In this document: positions 46,926 to 57,786 of the stretch, in pieces
How the letters are laid out: the number at the start of each line of letters is the position of its first letter
Numbering within the stretch: the first letter of the stretch is position 1
Position numbers and translations under genes: made by a program
The notes under the pieces: generated by a model
Database searches by the model: none
Told to the model about the DNA's origin: nothing
Seen by the model: the letters and a program-made list of their open reading frames with translations, nothing else
Source of the DNA: Pyrenula massariospora
Taxonomy: Eukaryota > Ascomycota > Eurotiomycetes > Pyrenulales > Pyrenulaceae
Assembly (NCBI GenBank): GCA_021030905.1
Contig: JAGFMI010000025.1
Location: 310,001-374,000 of the forward strand
DNA length: 64,000 bases
Direction of reading: 5' to 3'

Positions 46926-49900
46926 TCAGGTTTTCTTCGGCCGAGCTCTCCCCTTCCCTTTCCCCTTCTTTGTCTTCTCCTCTCCCTCATCATCATCCAC
47001 CACAAATCCTTCACCATCATCTTCCTCCTCATCCCCTTTCTTTCCCTTCTTTCCCTTCCCCCCCTTCCCCTTGGGTGCAGCCTTCTTCTTCGGCGCCTTA
47101 ATATACTTATCCTTCTTCAACGCCTCTTCCCCCTCCAACTCCTCCTCATCCTTGCCCTCTTCCCCCTCAACAATCTCCTCCCCATCATCACTCTCATCAA
47201 TCGCATCCTCCAGGTCCGGCTTCTCCCTCCCCACCTTCTTCGGCGCCGTCACCGCGCTCGCCTTCATAAACGGCAACGGATGCGACCGCGAGTTGTACAG
47301 CCGCGTAAACGCTGATTTGGCTGCGGTGTCGATCTTGACGTTGTCTTGGTCCATGTCGCCCAGCCCGAGCTCGATGATCGCGTCGTAGTCCTCCTTGGTC
47401 AGGAAGTAGCTGTCCATCATGTCGATCACGTCATCCGCCGCTTCCTTGCCCTGCGTCTGGAGCTCGTTGACGGTCTTGAGCCAGAGAGTAGGTAAGTATT
47501 GTTGCCTGATTTCGTGTCTATCTCCCGAGGCACGGAGACGCATGTGGCCCTGGATTTCTTTGATATACCTGCTTAATTTTCCTATCACGTTATCAGCCTC
47601 GATGGTTCGTTAGGGGAAAAACATCAATGCCTTACCGTATTTACTATTCTGACCCAGCCACGATGTAAAGTTAGATCGCTCATACATATTTCCGTATACG
47701 AAGCTCGCCGGCCGGACGAAACTGAAAATAGCATGTGTCGGCATGAGACTCCACTGCTGCTGAGCTCCGTGGATCATGCGGTCGACCAGATCCCCATCGC
47801 TAATGCTCTCGGCAGCCTGGTCTGCCAGTTCCAATAGCTTCAGATTCTTCTCTTTGCCACTATAGCCGCTAGCTATAGTGCATTGAGTTTTCAAGTAATT
47901 CTCCTGCAACATCAGGGAGCTGAATTCATGATCATTAAAATACAATTCCGTCTTTTTATTGAGGTCTAAACCACCTTTCTCTGCGAATGTCTGAGGCCGT
48001 AGTATCTGGCTGACAATATCCCAAGGTTTTAAAATGACATGCTTCTCCCAAGCTTTCGACATAGCCTGTCCATCTTCATGGTTCATGGTTTCACTGTCAA
48101 GCTTGGCAGTGGAGATCATATTGATGACCTGTCGAATGTCGGCATGAGTACCAGCGATGAGGGCATCGAGCACTTGTGGTGGAATTTTGATCCCCTCTCG
48201 GTAACAAATTGTCATCAACCTTGCTCTGATCATATCTGCCGTGGGGCGTCTGAAAGCAAAGTCAAGTACGATGAAATCAAAGGGCTTCATCTTCGGCAGC
48301 CGTCGCTCATTACAGATCAGAATCATGGGTATCGAAGTTGTCTTCGCGATTTTGGCAAGAGCGCCAACTCCGCCTCGGTCGCCGGCGGACATGCCATCCA
48401 CTTCATCCATGATCAGAACGAGCTTTTTCTTCGAGGCCTCAACCTTCTTTCCGTCTCCCGAGAAGTAGCCAAGAAGCGAAGTAGTGTCAAGTACTCCACG
48501 GAGCCCAGACTCCACCAGCTTTTTACTTCTCGTGTCACTTGCGTTGGTCTCCACGACGTCGTAGCCCTCTAGATTTGCAACCAGATGCGCTGCAGTTGTC
48601 TTGCCAATTCCAGGAGGACCATGAATCATGGCCGCTCGATAGAGACCAGTGCCATCAGGGCCGGCTTTCTTGAACTGATATTGGGCGCTCTTATGCCACC
48701 CTCGAAGCCATCGCTGTAGTTTCTCCACAAGGCCTTTGTTGCCGCAGACTTGGGTAATCTGAGATGGCGAGTACTTGTCGACCCAGAGGCGGCTGTCAAA
48801 GGCTGGTGGCTGAGACTGTGTTGCTTGGCCCTGGCTAGACGATTTAGTTGAGGAAGGAGTTGGCAGTGCCTGTGCCTTTGCCTTTGCCTTTGCCTTCTGA
48901 GCTTCCCGCTCTTGCTTATCTATCTCTTCGGCCATCGCGCGAACGTTGGCTTCTTCCTTTTTCTTCTTCTCCGCAGCCTTTTCAGCAGCTTTTCCGTCTC
49001 CTCCGCTGGGGGGTAGCCTGCGAATCAGCTCGAAAAGGCCATTTTCGTCAATGGTCTTGATGGAAAGTTTCTGAATCGTTTCTAACTTTTTGGGTCCTGC
49101 ATCAGATCCTAGGACCACGTAACTAGTGTTCTTGCTTGGTGCACCCATGACTTTGCCGCCGTACTGCTTGACCAGGCTCTGACCTTCATTGCGACCAAGT
49201 GTATTCAGAACGCCTGTGAACACAAAGGAAAGACCTGCTAAACAGTCCTCTGCGCCAGCAGGAATGTCCGCTGACCCACCAGCTGGAGCGTCATCACGCC
49301 TGCCCATGGTGGCGAAATTGAATTTCTGGTTGGGATCTCTTGGCGGAGGAGTTGGGGCCCGTACTGTTGGTATACTGTCAAAGATATCCTGGATGGCTTT
49401 GCTTTCCTCTCGCTCTTCTTTCTTAGGCGTGGCTTTGGCTCGGGGCTTCTTAGCTACGGGTTTTGTCGGTGACTTCTTGGATTTGGCTTTTGAACCTTTG
49501 CCTTTGTTAGACTGATCGTCGTCATCGTCGTCGTCCTCTAAATCAACAGATTTCCGCTTTTTGCTCGTCTTCATAGGTGTTTTCTTGTGTGATTTTTTCG
49601 GTAGTACTTCATCAGAGTCAGAGGGATCTCCTGCTCCATTGACTGCTTTGAGATCATCTTCATCGACGTAATCATCCGTGTTCTTGCGCCTAGACCCATA
49701 GTCGTTGGCATGAATATCATCGCCGCCAAGATCATCCTCTTCAAGTACGACGACGACTTCGCTATCAGACTCCGCATAGCTCTTGTCGTTTGTATTTCGT
49801 GTTGATTTGCGCGTGGATGTAGAGGGCGTAGAAGTCTTCGCGGCTCGGGCTGACTTTGGTGTGCTCGTCTTGGAGCCATTTTGGGGAGCGGATGGCTTTG

Positions 49901-50354
49901 GTCGTACAGGTGTGGATTTTGATGGCTTGCTGCTGGAGGCGAAGTATTCGGAGCTTGTAGTCTCTACTCCTGGAGGTTGCTTTTTCTTCGTAGGTGGTTC
50001 CTTTGCTTTTTTTGGCTGTGGTTTTGGAGCTATCTCCTCCTCGTCTTCACTGTCTTCCAATACTTTTCTACCACGCTTTTTCCTCGAGGGACCATCGTCC
50101 TGGAACAAGTAAGCTTCGAGAAAATGACTGCTAGTCTTGCAGATAATGGGATTGGAGTGTGTGAGCCATTGGAGAAAAGAGCGGATCCATCCTAACTTCA
50201 CGTATGGGAAATGGGGAACTAGAGCGTTCAAGGATCGCTACTGTATAGTCAGAGAAACGATCCGTCCTACCTTTGCTTTGCTTGACTTTGATGTAGAAGC
50301 AGCTGGTCGTCCTCCACCACCGCCGCCGAAGAAGCTCCTTATATCAGAAGGCAT
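46926..50354 (-). CDS. RFC1: Replication factor C subunit 1 (clamp loader large subunit)
   Basis: On the minus strand exons 50354-50271, 50099-47636 and 47581-46926 splice to 1067 residues with introns of 171 and 54 nt. The N-terminus MPSDIRSFFGG is the RFC1-type PIP-like start. Residues about 30-280 are Lys/Ser/acidic and disordered. A BRCT domain lies at about 310-387 (LSFVFTGVLNTLGRNEG, YGGKVMGAPS). The AAA+ module has Walker A GPPGIGKT at about 522-529 and Walker B LVLIMDEVDGM. The second splice restores NSKYGKLSRYIKEIQGHMRLR, conserved in RFC1. The C-terminus is Glu/Lys-rich with basic KKGKKG-type runs, as in other RFC1 proteins. It opens PCNA and loads it at primer-template junctions in the nucleus. 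It is divergent from MRPL16. Confidence 0.96.
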
Positions 50355-50949
50355 AACGACTGATTTCCCGCGCCGGGCAGCGACCTGAAATATAGTATGC
50401 CGATTGACTGTGAGACAACTCGATGGAGTGTGAGAGAAGGCATCAGTACATCATAAATTATCAGATTGTGAAATGTGAAGTCGAAGGCGAGTTGCTGGTG
50501 TTCCACGGCTTGGTGCGGGCAAAGTTCACGTCTTCACTTTCTCAGACAGGCGTAATGACGCGCTTCCTAGCGTCGAACGCGCCCGCACGTGCCGTCACCA
50601 ATGTATCCGAAGCTAGTTAGACTGATTTTCGTCTTGAAGCTTAAAGATTTTGATATCGCTGAATCCACAATTGATCCCTAGGTTTGCCGCGTCATTGGCC
50701 AGATACACACAACACAGTATCTCTAGAAAGACTTTGACTCCCGAATTCGACTGGCATGTTCAAAAGCTGCTCTTGAAGCCAGAATCATTGCACCTTCCGG
50801 GAGTCATGTTCTCTCAAAAAGCACCGCTCTTTTTGTAGAGCAATCTAGGCCAATTCAAACCCCGCCCAGAGACTTCGAACCGCCTCTACCCTCCATCGAC
50901 GCTCCGAGCTTTACAGCAAAAGCGTGTTAGATCTTGCTCATTTTTCGCA
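50355..50949. promoter_or_regulatory. Shared RFC1 / MRPL16 promoter region with ACGCGC elements
   Basis: About 595 bp lie between divergent start codons. ACGCGC occurs at 50558-50563 and 50577-50582, roughly 205-228 bp upstream of the RFC1 ATG, and TTCCCGCGCC lies at about 50365. These resemble MBF/E2F-class sites that drive replication genes at G1/S; the assignment is inference. Confidence 0.45.
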
Positions 50950-51774
50950 ATGCCCCACCTTCGTCCCTACGTATGCAACAGATGCGCGCTTTTTGGATTA
51001 AGCCGTCCGCCCGCGCCCGTATTCGGCACTAAGCATCCTATGCAAGTGCCTGCAAAGAATTCTAGGAAGATTTCAGGAACAAGTGGACCTGAACTCCGTC
51101 CTTGCGCACAAAATCCGCGGTATCGGCGCCTTCCAAATACGTCTTCATTGGTCACATCGCGAAGTTTTAGCTCTACAAAGCTCGCCATGGACTGGCTCAC
51201 ACCTAAGAAACCCGAGAAAAGCAAGTCGAGAGTCGGCAGACCTCGTATGCCAATAGGAGGTTCTTCCAGGGGAACAACAGTGATTTGGGGAGATTATGGT
51301 CTGCGCATGAAAGATCATGATAGGAGGGTCTCTGCGAAGCAGCTGAAAATTGGTGAAGAAGCAATTCGGAGAAAACTTAGAACCATGAATTATCGACTTT
51401 ATACACGAGTCTCGGCTAATATTGGTGTATACACAAGTGGCAACGAGGTCCGAATGGGAAAAGGGAAGGGGAAATTTGACTATTGGGCTGTAAGACTGCC
51501 GGTCAATCGGATTGTTTTTGAGTTGAAAGGCGACGTACATGAGCAGGTCGTTCGTGAAGCCTTTCGACTTGCCGGGCATAAGATGCCAGGGTTGTGGGAA
51601 TTTGTGAAAAAGGGAGACCCTCCAATCGTTGGAATGACCAAGTTGGAAGATGGAATCACCTTGGAGAATTTGAAACTTGCCAGACGACAGCCGCCTCATG
51701 AAACTCCAATATCAGGCTCGATAATCCCGCCGTTAAAAGATTCGCCTCCAGCAACTATGTCTCCCTCAGCGTAA
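50950..51774 (+). CDS. MRPL16: Mitochondrial ribosomal protein uL16m
   Basis: A single exon encodes 274 residues. The first about 75 residues are basic and Ser/Arg-rich, as expected of a mitochondrial presequence (ends near RSFSSTKLAMDWLTP). The uL16 domain follows: GRPRMPIGGSSRGTTVIWGD, then RRVSAKQLKIGEEAIRRKLR, and the hallmark GNEVRMGKGKGKFDYWAVRL. uL16 sits near the peptidyl-transferase centre and A-site tRNA of the large subunit. The C-terminal about 50 residues extend past the bacterial domain, as in other fungi. The stop is only 37 nt from the stop of the 111-residue gene on the other strand, so their 3' UTRs must overlap. Confidence 0.95.
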   Translation: MPHLRPYVCNRCALFGLSRPPAPVFGTKHPMQVPAKNSRKISGTSGPELRPCAQNPRYRRLPNTSSLVTSRSFSSTKLAMDWLTPKKPEKSKSRVGRPRMPIGGSSRGTTVIWGDYGLRMKDHDRRVSAKQLKIGEEAIRRKLRTMNYRLYTRVSANIGVYTSGNEVRMGKGKGKFDYWAVRLPVNRIVFELKGDVHEQVVREAFRLAGHKMPGLWEFVKKGDPPIVGMTKLEDGITLENLKLARRQPPHETPISGSIIPPLKDSPPATMSPSA

Positions 51775-51810
51775 CCCGATTAACCTCCATCGAATACACA
51801 GCTGTATTGT

Positions 51811-52294
51811 TCACGCACCAACACCAGACCCGGAGTCGTAACCTTGCTTACGGCGCGACTTTGCTGGATCTTCTGTACCACCGACGTCTCCACCTGGTTC
51901 TCTCAGCGAAGTGCACTACCATGATTTACAGAGACTTACGGTTCTGGCTTGCTATGCCCTCTGTTTCAGTGGTCTTACCACCAAATCCACTCTCAGAGAT
52001 GGCTTGACCATAACGGATGTTCTCAGCGGCGTTCTCACCCTTTTCAGCTTTCTGCTTGTCTAGATCTGTTGATCTCGGTGCAGTGTCTATATTATCTAGG
52101 TTAGACTAGATTCTGTCACAGAGGGCTTGCACTGACTGCCCAACTGGCCTGCCTCCCTGGGGGCCTGCTTGTCGACGGTGTTGATTGACTCGTATCTGCA
52201 AATCTAGTCAATCAAGTGCATCGAAAATATCTCACTCTATCCTATACTGCGTAGATTCTCCGCCTGGCTCAACGTCTTGGAGCTTTGATTCCAT
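51811..52294 (-). CDS. Small hydrophilic fungal protein, four exons, 111 aa
   Basis: On the minus strand exons 52294-52248, 52195-52137, 52086-51940 and 51893-51811 (47, 59, 147 and 83 nt) splice to 336 nt with phases 2, 1 and 1. Donors are GTATAG, GTCAGT and GTAAGT; acceptors TTGCAG, TATAG and ACCAG; introns are 52, 50 and 46 nt, the second with a CTAAC branch. The whole reading is open and protein-like. It begins MESKLQDVEPGGESTQYES, contains ENIRYGQAISESGFGGKTTE in the middle and ends KQGYDSGSGVGA. It is charged and Gly-rich with no signal peptide or membrane segment; the repeated YGQ/GFGGKT style recalls small stress-associated fungal proteins, but I cannot name the family. It fills the gap between MRPL16 and COX11, convergent with the first and divergent from the second. 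Confidence 0.8.
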
Positions 52295-52527
52295 AATCAG
52301 CCGTGGAGCAATTCGAGATAAACGTCGAAAATATTTAAGACCTTCTCAATTTACTGCATTTGATTTCTGGTCTACTTTTGAGGCGGTAATTGTAATGTAG
52401 AGGTTTCTATAGCATTTTTCAGTGACGTAGGTATACCTGGCGGAAAGCTTCCGTTATGGACGCGGAGGTAACAAGAGACCATTTCAGGAAACATTCGAGA
52501 TCAAGCACTGCAGCAATAATTCCGACG
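52295..52527. promoter_or_regulatory. Shared upstream region, 111-aa gene / COX11
   Basis: Only 233 bp separate the two divergent start codons, so both genes must be driven from this interval. I could not assign individual sites. Confidence 0.5.
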
Positions 52528-53464
52528 ATGACTTCTTCATATGCAGCTGCTAGACGGATACTACAGAACATATGCTCTCGCACTCAAATATCTACGCAGA
52601 GAATCGCGTCTGGCTCGAAACCCTCTGGACTGAATGCAAATGTCGCCCATAGCTCTGTCCGCCAGCAACACAGCATGTCTTTCATGGAGCAGTACCAGCA
52701 AGCTGCAAGATATCGCAACAGGACAACTATGTCAGTAATGCTCTTTTATAGGTCTTGGTCATACGCTAACACACCTTCTTAGGTACTACGGTCTCAGCCT
52801 TGGAATCGGCACAGTCGCTCTCGCATATGGCTCGGTCCCGATGTATAAAATGGTCAGTCTCCTGCCGTGCCGGTCTTTTGCAATCGTTCCCACTGAAATT
52901 CTACAGATCTGCCAACAGACTGGTTGGTCTGGACAACCAGTCAAAGCCCACGGCAATAATGGAGACCCAGCGTCTCGTCTCCAGCCTGTGACTTCCTCTC
53001 GCCGCTTGAAAATCACATTCAATGGCTCTGTCTCTGATGTTCTCCCTTGGAAGTTCACACCTCAACAACGGGAAGTTCGTGTTTTGCCTGGCGAGACTGC
53101 TCTGGCCTTCTACACGGCCACGAACAAAAGTGATGCCGATATCATTGGGGTCGCTACATATAGTGTGACGCCGGCGCAGGTTGCACCATATTTCAGCAAA
53201 ATCCAATGTTTCTGTTTCGAAGAGCAAAAGTTAAACAAAGGTGAAACGGTGGACATGCCAGTATTCTTCTTCATTGATCCTGAGTTTGTCAACGATCCAA
53301 ATATGAGGGGAATCGATACAATCACCCTGTCGTACACCTTCTTCAGTAAGCAAGAATCACTCATTCGATTTTGGCTATCTCTAATCTATCAAAAAGAAGC
53401 ACGGTATGACAAGAATGGTGTTCTTACGACAGCACCAATCGGTATGCCGACGGCCGCAGCATAA
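52528..53464 (+). CDS. COX11: Cytochrome c oxidase copper chaperone Cox11, four exons
   Basis: Exons 52528-52730, 52783-52852, 52907-53345 and 53397-53464 splice to 780 nt (259 aa). I chose the ATG at 52528 because it opens an Arg/Ser-rich presequence (MTSSYAAARRILQNICSRTQ); an in-frame ATG at 52456 would add 24 residues that look less like one. One transmembrane helix lies in exon 2 (GLSLGIGTVALAYGSVPMYK). The intermembrane-space domain carries the copper-binding CFCF motif (Cys192 and Cys194 in KIQCFCFEEQKL) and the GETVDMPVFFFIDP and DTITLSYTFF signatures. Cox11 delivers copper to the CuB site of Cox1. The last intron (53346-53396) is 51 nt, a multiple of three, and has no stop, so its retention would insert 17 residues before the C-terminus. 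Confidence 0.95.
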
Positions 53465-54452
53465 GCCCAAAAAATCCTCTGCTCCAAATTGAGCCACTAC
53501 CTACCTAAGGTAGAAAATGGCGACGTTACAAGGCTCAAGAAGGAAGTCCGAACATGAACGTGGATAAGAAGGCCTCAATTAAGTGACTAGTGGACGAGGC
53601 TTGACTATCGTGCTGTCGGATAACCGTCGGGTAACCAGGTTCGCACAATTATGGTTGGTGTACTGAACGCCTACTGGGCAAATTCTTGTGCCGACGTAGT
53701 TTAAGGCATAATTGTCAGTTTTTAGGTTGACCCTGTGAGCACAAGTTGTGTGGTATGTTTCAGCCAGAAAGAGGACACGTACTTGAATGCGGTCTTACCT
53801 ATCGCATGTTCGCTAATACTGAACTAGGGGAATGGCAATAGAAATTCGGTGTGGACGTCAAGTGTTGTGGGGATTAAAAGAAAGCGTTCCCTCCGTCAGG
53901 GTTTTGAGTCTGTACAAATGTGGCAAGGCGGAATAGCATAAAGTGATTGGTTTATGAGCACACTTTATCGATGTCAACCTGTCGACAATCATTGTATCCG
54001 TCCATTGTCTGATACCGCAATCTTTGACGTGATGGGTTATCCACTATATCGACGATAAACGGCTGAGGAAATTCACAGCGCACTTTTAGCGATTTAGACT
54101 TGCACGTAATTTGCCTCTGTGAATGAACATGCAGAATTTATTTTGACCTTGAGATTTTTGCATTCTCCTTACGGTTGGACGACTTCTGTCCGCCTTGAGT
54201 ACGTTGCCCCTATTGCTTCGGCCATGTGAAGATCACGTGCCAATCGATTTTACCTAGGGCGGGATCCAATGCTGACTCCTTTCGAAACGTTGATTGACAG
54301 TATCCCGGTTTAAACATTCCGTCCGGAATTCCGTTTCCGCAGTATCATCTGTTGTCAGCCTTAGAATCTAACTTTTGACCAGAGAAAATATTCATAGGCA
54401 CCCTGGCGACGCTCTTAGAAAACAGCGCCATTTCCAATTACTTTAAACAGGG
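53465..54452. other. Intergenic region between COX11 and the TMEM135-like gene
   Basis: About 1 kb with frequent stops in all frames and no splice-linked coding segments. It is AT-rich in 53.9-54.2 kb and holds the COX11 3' region and the next gene's promoter. Confidence 0.5.
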
Positions 54453-56163
54453 ATGAGCGGCTCGCGACGCGCTCAGCAGCAGCAAGCCATTAGAAAGCAG
54501 CTGTTATACCTTCAACCGTAAGCTCCCAAGTCCACGCTGCCTACGCCTGAACATAACCGTTTGGAGAGGTTTCGTCTAACAGCTGCTTCCTAGGATTTTT
54601 CGCGCGTACGCATTGGGATATGTCTCCGTTGCAGGACCCCGAGTCTTCGGTCTTATTCGTATACTCGTTAGGAAAGATGTTTCCTTTGACGAGAAAGTTG
54701 GACGGGTGAGCGCTTTAATTCTATTTTATGGCGTACTGTTGAACCTTGTCTACCAATCTGTTTTTGAAGAGTTGCCTGTGCTGTTTGCAAGTCTTATTGC
54801 TAAGAGAGACTAATCAACAATTAACAGCTTCTACATATTCTGAAAGGCGCTACCAATATTGATCGATTTCCGACCGCCTGTGCTATCATAGTCGCTGGAT
54901 CTACAGCTCTACCTCAAGCTATCTTAGCTGTATTCCGTCGTCTGTTGCAGTTACTCGGGAAGGACCCTTCTTTCTCGGCCAGCAAAATCTCCAAGCGCTA
55001 TGTCCACTTTATCTCGACTTTTATTTCAGCGTGGCTGAGCTTCAGACTGCTGAACAGCAGGCGGATTCCTCACCGCCGATTGTCGTACCCAACTCCGGAG
55101 AAACCGCCCAACCCCGAATTTTCTCGGGAATCTGAGACGCACCGCACTTATCTCGAGATACGTCCCAGCCTGTGCGGCCGTACAATGGACTTCACCCTCT
55201 TCGCGTTTACCCGAGCCGTCGATTCCCTAGTCAATGTTATCTGGGCCAGCAACTCCTCATCTCTCCCACCTACCTTCCAGTCTCTACTTCCTTCCCTCGC
55301 TGACCCACTTCTGTTCTCCACCTCCGCGTTCCTGATAATGTGGTCCTGGTTCTACCACCCCGCGCGCCTTCCGCACGCCTATAACACATGGATTAGCACC
55401 GCCGCCTCTCTCGACAAGCGCCTTATCCTCGCCCTCCGCGCCGCTCGTGAAGGGACCTGGCGCTACGGCGAAGACACCCCCATGGCTCCGCTCCTCGAAG
55501 GCGTCTGCAAAGACTACAACCTTCCCTCCTCGTGGGGTAACCCTTCAAAATCAATCCCAGTCCCCTGCTCCGTCGTGCACATGGGCAGCACCTCCTCCTG
55601 CGAAGTTCACGCCCTGCAACGCTTCCTCCGCGCCTTCAAATTCGCCTTTGCAATGTACCTCCCCCTCTCCCTCCTTCCGCTCCTCCTCCGCCTCCAGCGC
55701 CCAATCACCCTAAAACACCTCCTCAAAAACCTCACAAGCCACACTCCCCGCCGCCCTCCGCTCCTCCCTCTTCCTCTCCTCCTTCATCTCCCTCTTCTAC
55801 TACTCCGTCTGCCTCACCCGCACCCGCCTCGCCCCCCTCCTCAAATCCCTCCTCTCCCCCCTCACCCCCAACCCAACCCAGACCATCGACTCCGGCCTCT
55901 GCGTCGCGGCCGGCTGCGCCGCCTGCGGCTGGAGCATCCTCCTCGAGAAGCCGGGCGGCCGCCGCATGGAGATGGCCGGGTTCGTGGCGCCAAGGGCGCT
56001 GGCCACGGTCGTGCCGAGACGGTATGAGAGGAGGTTTCTGTGGAGGGAGGGGGTGGTGTTTGCGGGGAGTGTGGCGGTGGTGATGGGGGTTGTGAGGGAG
56101 GGGGGGAAGGGGGCGGTGAGGGGGTGGTTGGGGAGGGTGCTTAGGGGGGTTGTTGTTGATTAG
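54453..56163 (+). CDS. TMEM135-like multi-pass membrane protein (frame change near the end)
   Basis: Exon 1 is 54453-54517 and exon 2 starts at 54594. Exon 2 ends either at 54777 (50-nt intron, GTGCTG donor, keeps the hydrophobic ALILFYGVLLNLVYQSVF) or at 54705 (122-nt intron, GTGAGC donor). Exon 3 runs 54828-56163. Conserved features recalled from fungal TMEM135-type proteins are TMDFTLFAFTRAVD, MWSWFYHPARLPHAYNTWI, PCSVVHMGSTSSCEVHALQR, FYYSVCLTRTRLAP and the Cys-rich GLCVAAGCAACGWSILLE. At about 55740 the conserved sequence moves from one frame to the next (by +1) with no usable intron, so this copy has either an indel or a sequencing error in the very C-rich stretch there. TMEM135 proteins are linked to peroxisomes and mitochondria; the role in fungi is unclear. 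Confidence 0.72.
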
Positions 56164-56655
56164 ATTGGTGACGGATTGGTGGGGGTTAGAGGGTTAGAGG
56201 GTTTGTGTATATTATGAGATGGGAAGATTTGGACTTCGGGAAGGTTGCATTCTCGCTAAGGTGTCTGAATTAATCCACGAAAAGCAATCGGAAGGGGGTT
56301 CGGTGAAAATGAGGGTATCTTCTTAAAAAAAAAATAGAGGCAATACATTAGGCGATCTCAAAGAATCTCATTATATCCACTCCTCTCGAGGACGTGTCCT
56401 GCTACACAACATACCTATCTTTCCTCGTTATAAATAGTACTACGTTCCAAGCTTCTTACAAGTATATTCCATCTTGTCCTTCAACAATCAATGCGCATCT
56501 AAGCGTTCCGAGACTCCTCGCTCCAATAGACTTGCACCCAGAGCTACGATTTGGCCGGCGTAATGCTGCCTCTTGATTAAGGAGAAATCCCACGTGACAC
56601 TCGTGGTTGGACAATCATTGCATCTTCCATGTCTTCTCCCAGTACTAGCTTCAAA
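56164..56655. other. Intergenic region between convergent genes
   Basis: The 3' regions of the TMEM135-like and RFC5 genes. It contains a 9-nt A run at about 56326. No gene is seen. Confidence 0.5.
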
Positions 56656-57786
56656 TCATATATCAATGTCCATCCCGCTCAAAAATAGCTCGTAAACCCT
56701 CATAACCTTCGCCACAAACCCTTCCAGATGGAAAATCACCTTGCTTCCCGTCCTCACCCGATGCTCGAAAAAAGCCGCCCACCGCACCACCTCACCCTTC
56801 AATCCTTCATCCGGGAACCGCTCCACGAGCTTCCAGCACAGTGTCTTCAGAACCACGGATGCTGGGATGCAGTGTGTGAGGAGATCGTAAAGCTTGGCTC
56901 GGACGGCCAGGATCTGCTGGGGCGTGCGTTCTTTGAGGATGTCGTCTGCAATTTGAGCGATGAGGGCTTCCCAGTCGGGTGGCGGAATGGGGGTGGTAGG
57001 GGTCAGGTTCTGGTTCTGCGCAGCTACCGCTTCAAGCATGAGGAGAGCTTTACGGAGGTTTCGGCCACTGTCGGTCGCGACGCGGGTCTCAAGCTGGGGG
57101 ACGGATTTGTAGTGTTCTAGGTACTTTGTGCCGGACGTGCGGAGGACGGCGGTGATGTCTTCGACAGAGGGTGCGGGTACGCGGACCAAGAGGGTACGGG
57201 AGCGGATTGGGGCGATGATATTTGCGGTAGAATTGGCGAGGAGGATTAGGCGGACATTTCGAGAGTATTTTTCCATGGTGCGGCGGAGCGCAGCCTGGGC
57301 ATCTCGCGTAAGGCCATCAGCTTCGTTGATGACGACGACTTTGAATCTTTGGCGGGCGTTGAGGTCGACTTGTTGAGTTTGGGCAACTTCTTTGAGGAGC
57401 TCTTGGATGACTACCCGGTCGTAGTTGCCGACGTCTGAAGGTGTGATTTCGAGGTGGTAGACAGAGGAGACAATATTGAATTCGAGTTTGCGGTTTGTGG
57501 TCGTTTGGAACACGCGGGCGTCGATTTTGATCTTTTCTACGCCTGGGCCGTAGAGCGCGCGCAGGGTTGCGATGATGCGGGTTTTCTTGCCAGCGCCGCT
57601 GGGACCGTAAATGAGGAGATGAGGGAAATCTGGAGATTCTGCCTGGATGGAGGGTTAGTTGCTTGGGTCAGAACTGACTTGTATGGAAAAAGTCCTTGCC
57701 AGTGATTTTAATCGCGCAGAGAGGTCATGGTGGTAACTCAGAGTCTCGAGCGAGCGTGGTCGCTGTCTATCGACCAGAAGAGCCAT
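56656..57786 (-). CDS. RFC5: Replication factor C small subunit Rfc5 (human RFC3 type)
   Basis: On the minus strand exon 1 (57786-57700, MALLVDRQRPRSLETL...) and exon 2 (57642-56656) join in phase 0 to 357 residues. The 57-nt intron begins GCAAGG and ends CCAG, that is a GC-AG intron with a CTAAC branch; it gives RLKSLAESPDFPHLLIYGPS with no gap, as in the family. Walker A is GPSGAGKKT at 42-50. The Walker B position reads VVINEADGLT, with Asn in place of the usual Asp, which is normal for Rfc5. The arginine-finger-type motif is IRSR. It is part of the pentameric clamp loader with RFC1, encoded 6 kb away on the same strand. Its C-terminal collar domain (about 240-357) is complete. Confidence 0.94.
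57643..57699 (-). other. GC-AG intron in RFC5
   Basis: The donor is G|GCAAGG, not GT. The only GT donor nearby, GTCAGT at about 57678, would leave a 36-nt intron and insert nine residues into a conserved segment, so the GC site is preferred. Confidence 0.75.

Noticed and set aside
47610-50231. Start of RFC1 at 50231 within the long central frame
   Set aside because: The first about 44 codons from there lie in a 171-nt intron; the true N-terminus (MPSDIRSFF) is in a separate exon at 50354-50271.
50860-50925. Minus-strand GGTTCGAAG, like a tRNA B box near MRPL16
   Set aside because: The flanks cannot fold into a cloverleaf and it lies in a promoter.
55800-56027. Continuation of the first TMEM135-like frame to its own stop
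   Set aside because: It is a Pro/Arg/His-rich reading of a C-rich tract, while the conserved family sequence is in the other frame.
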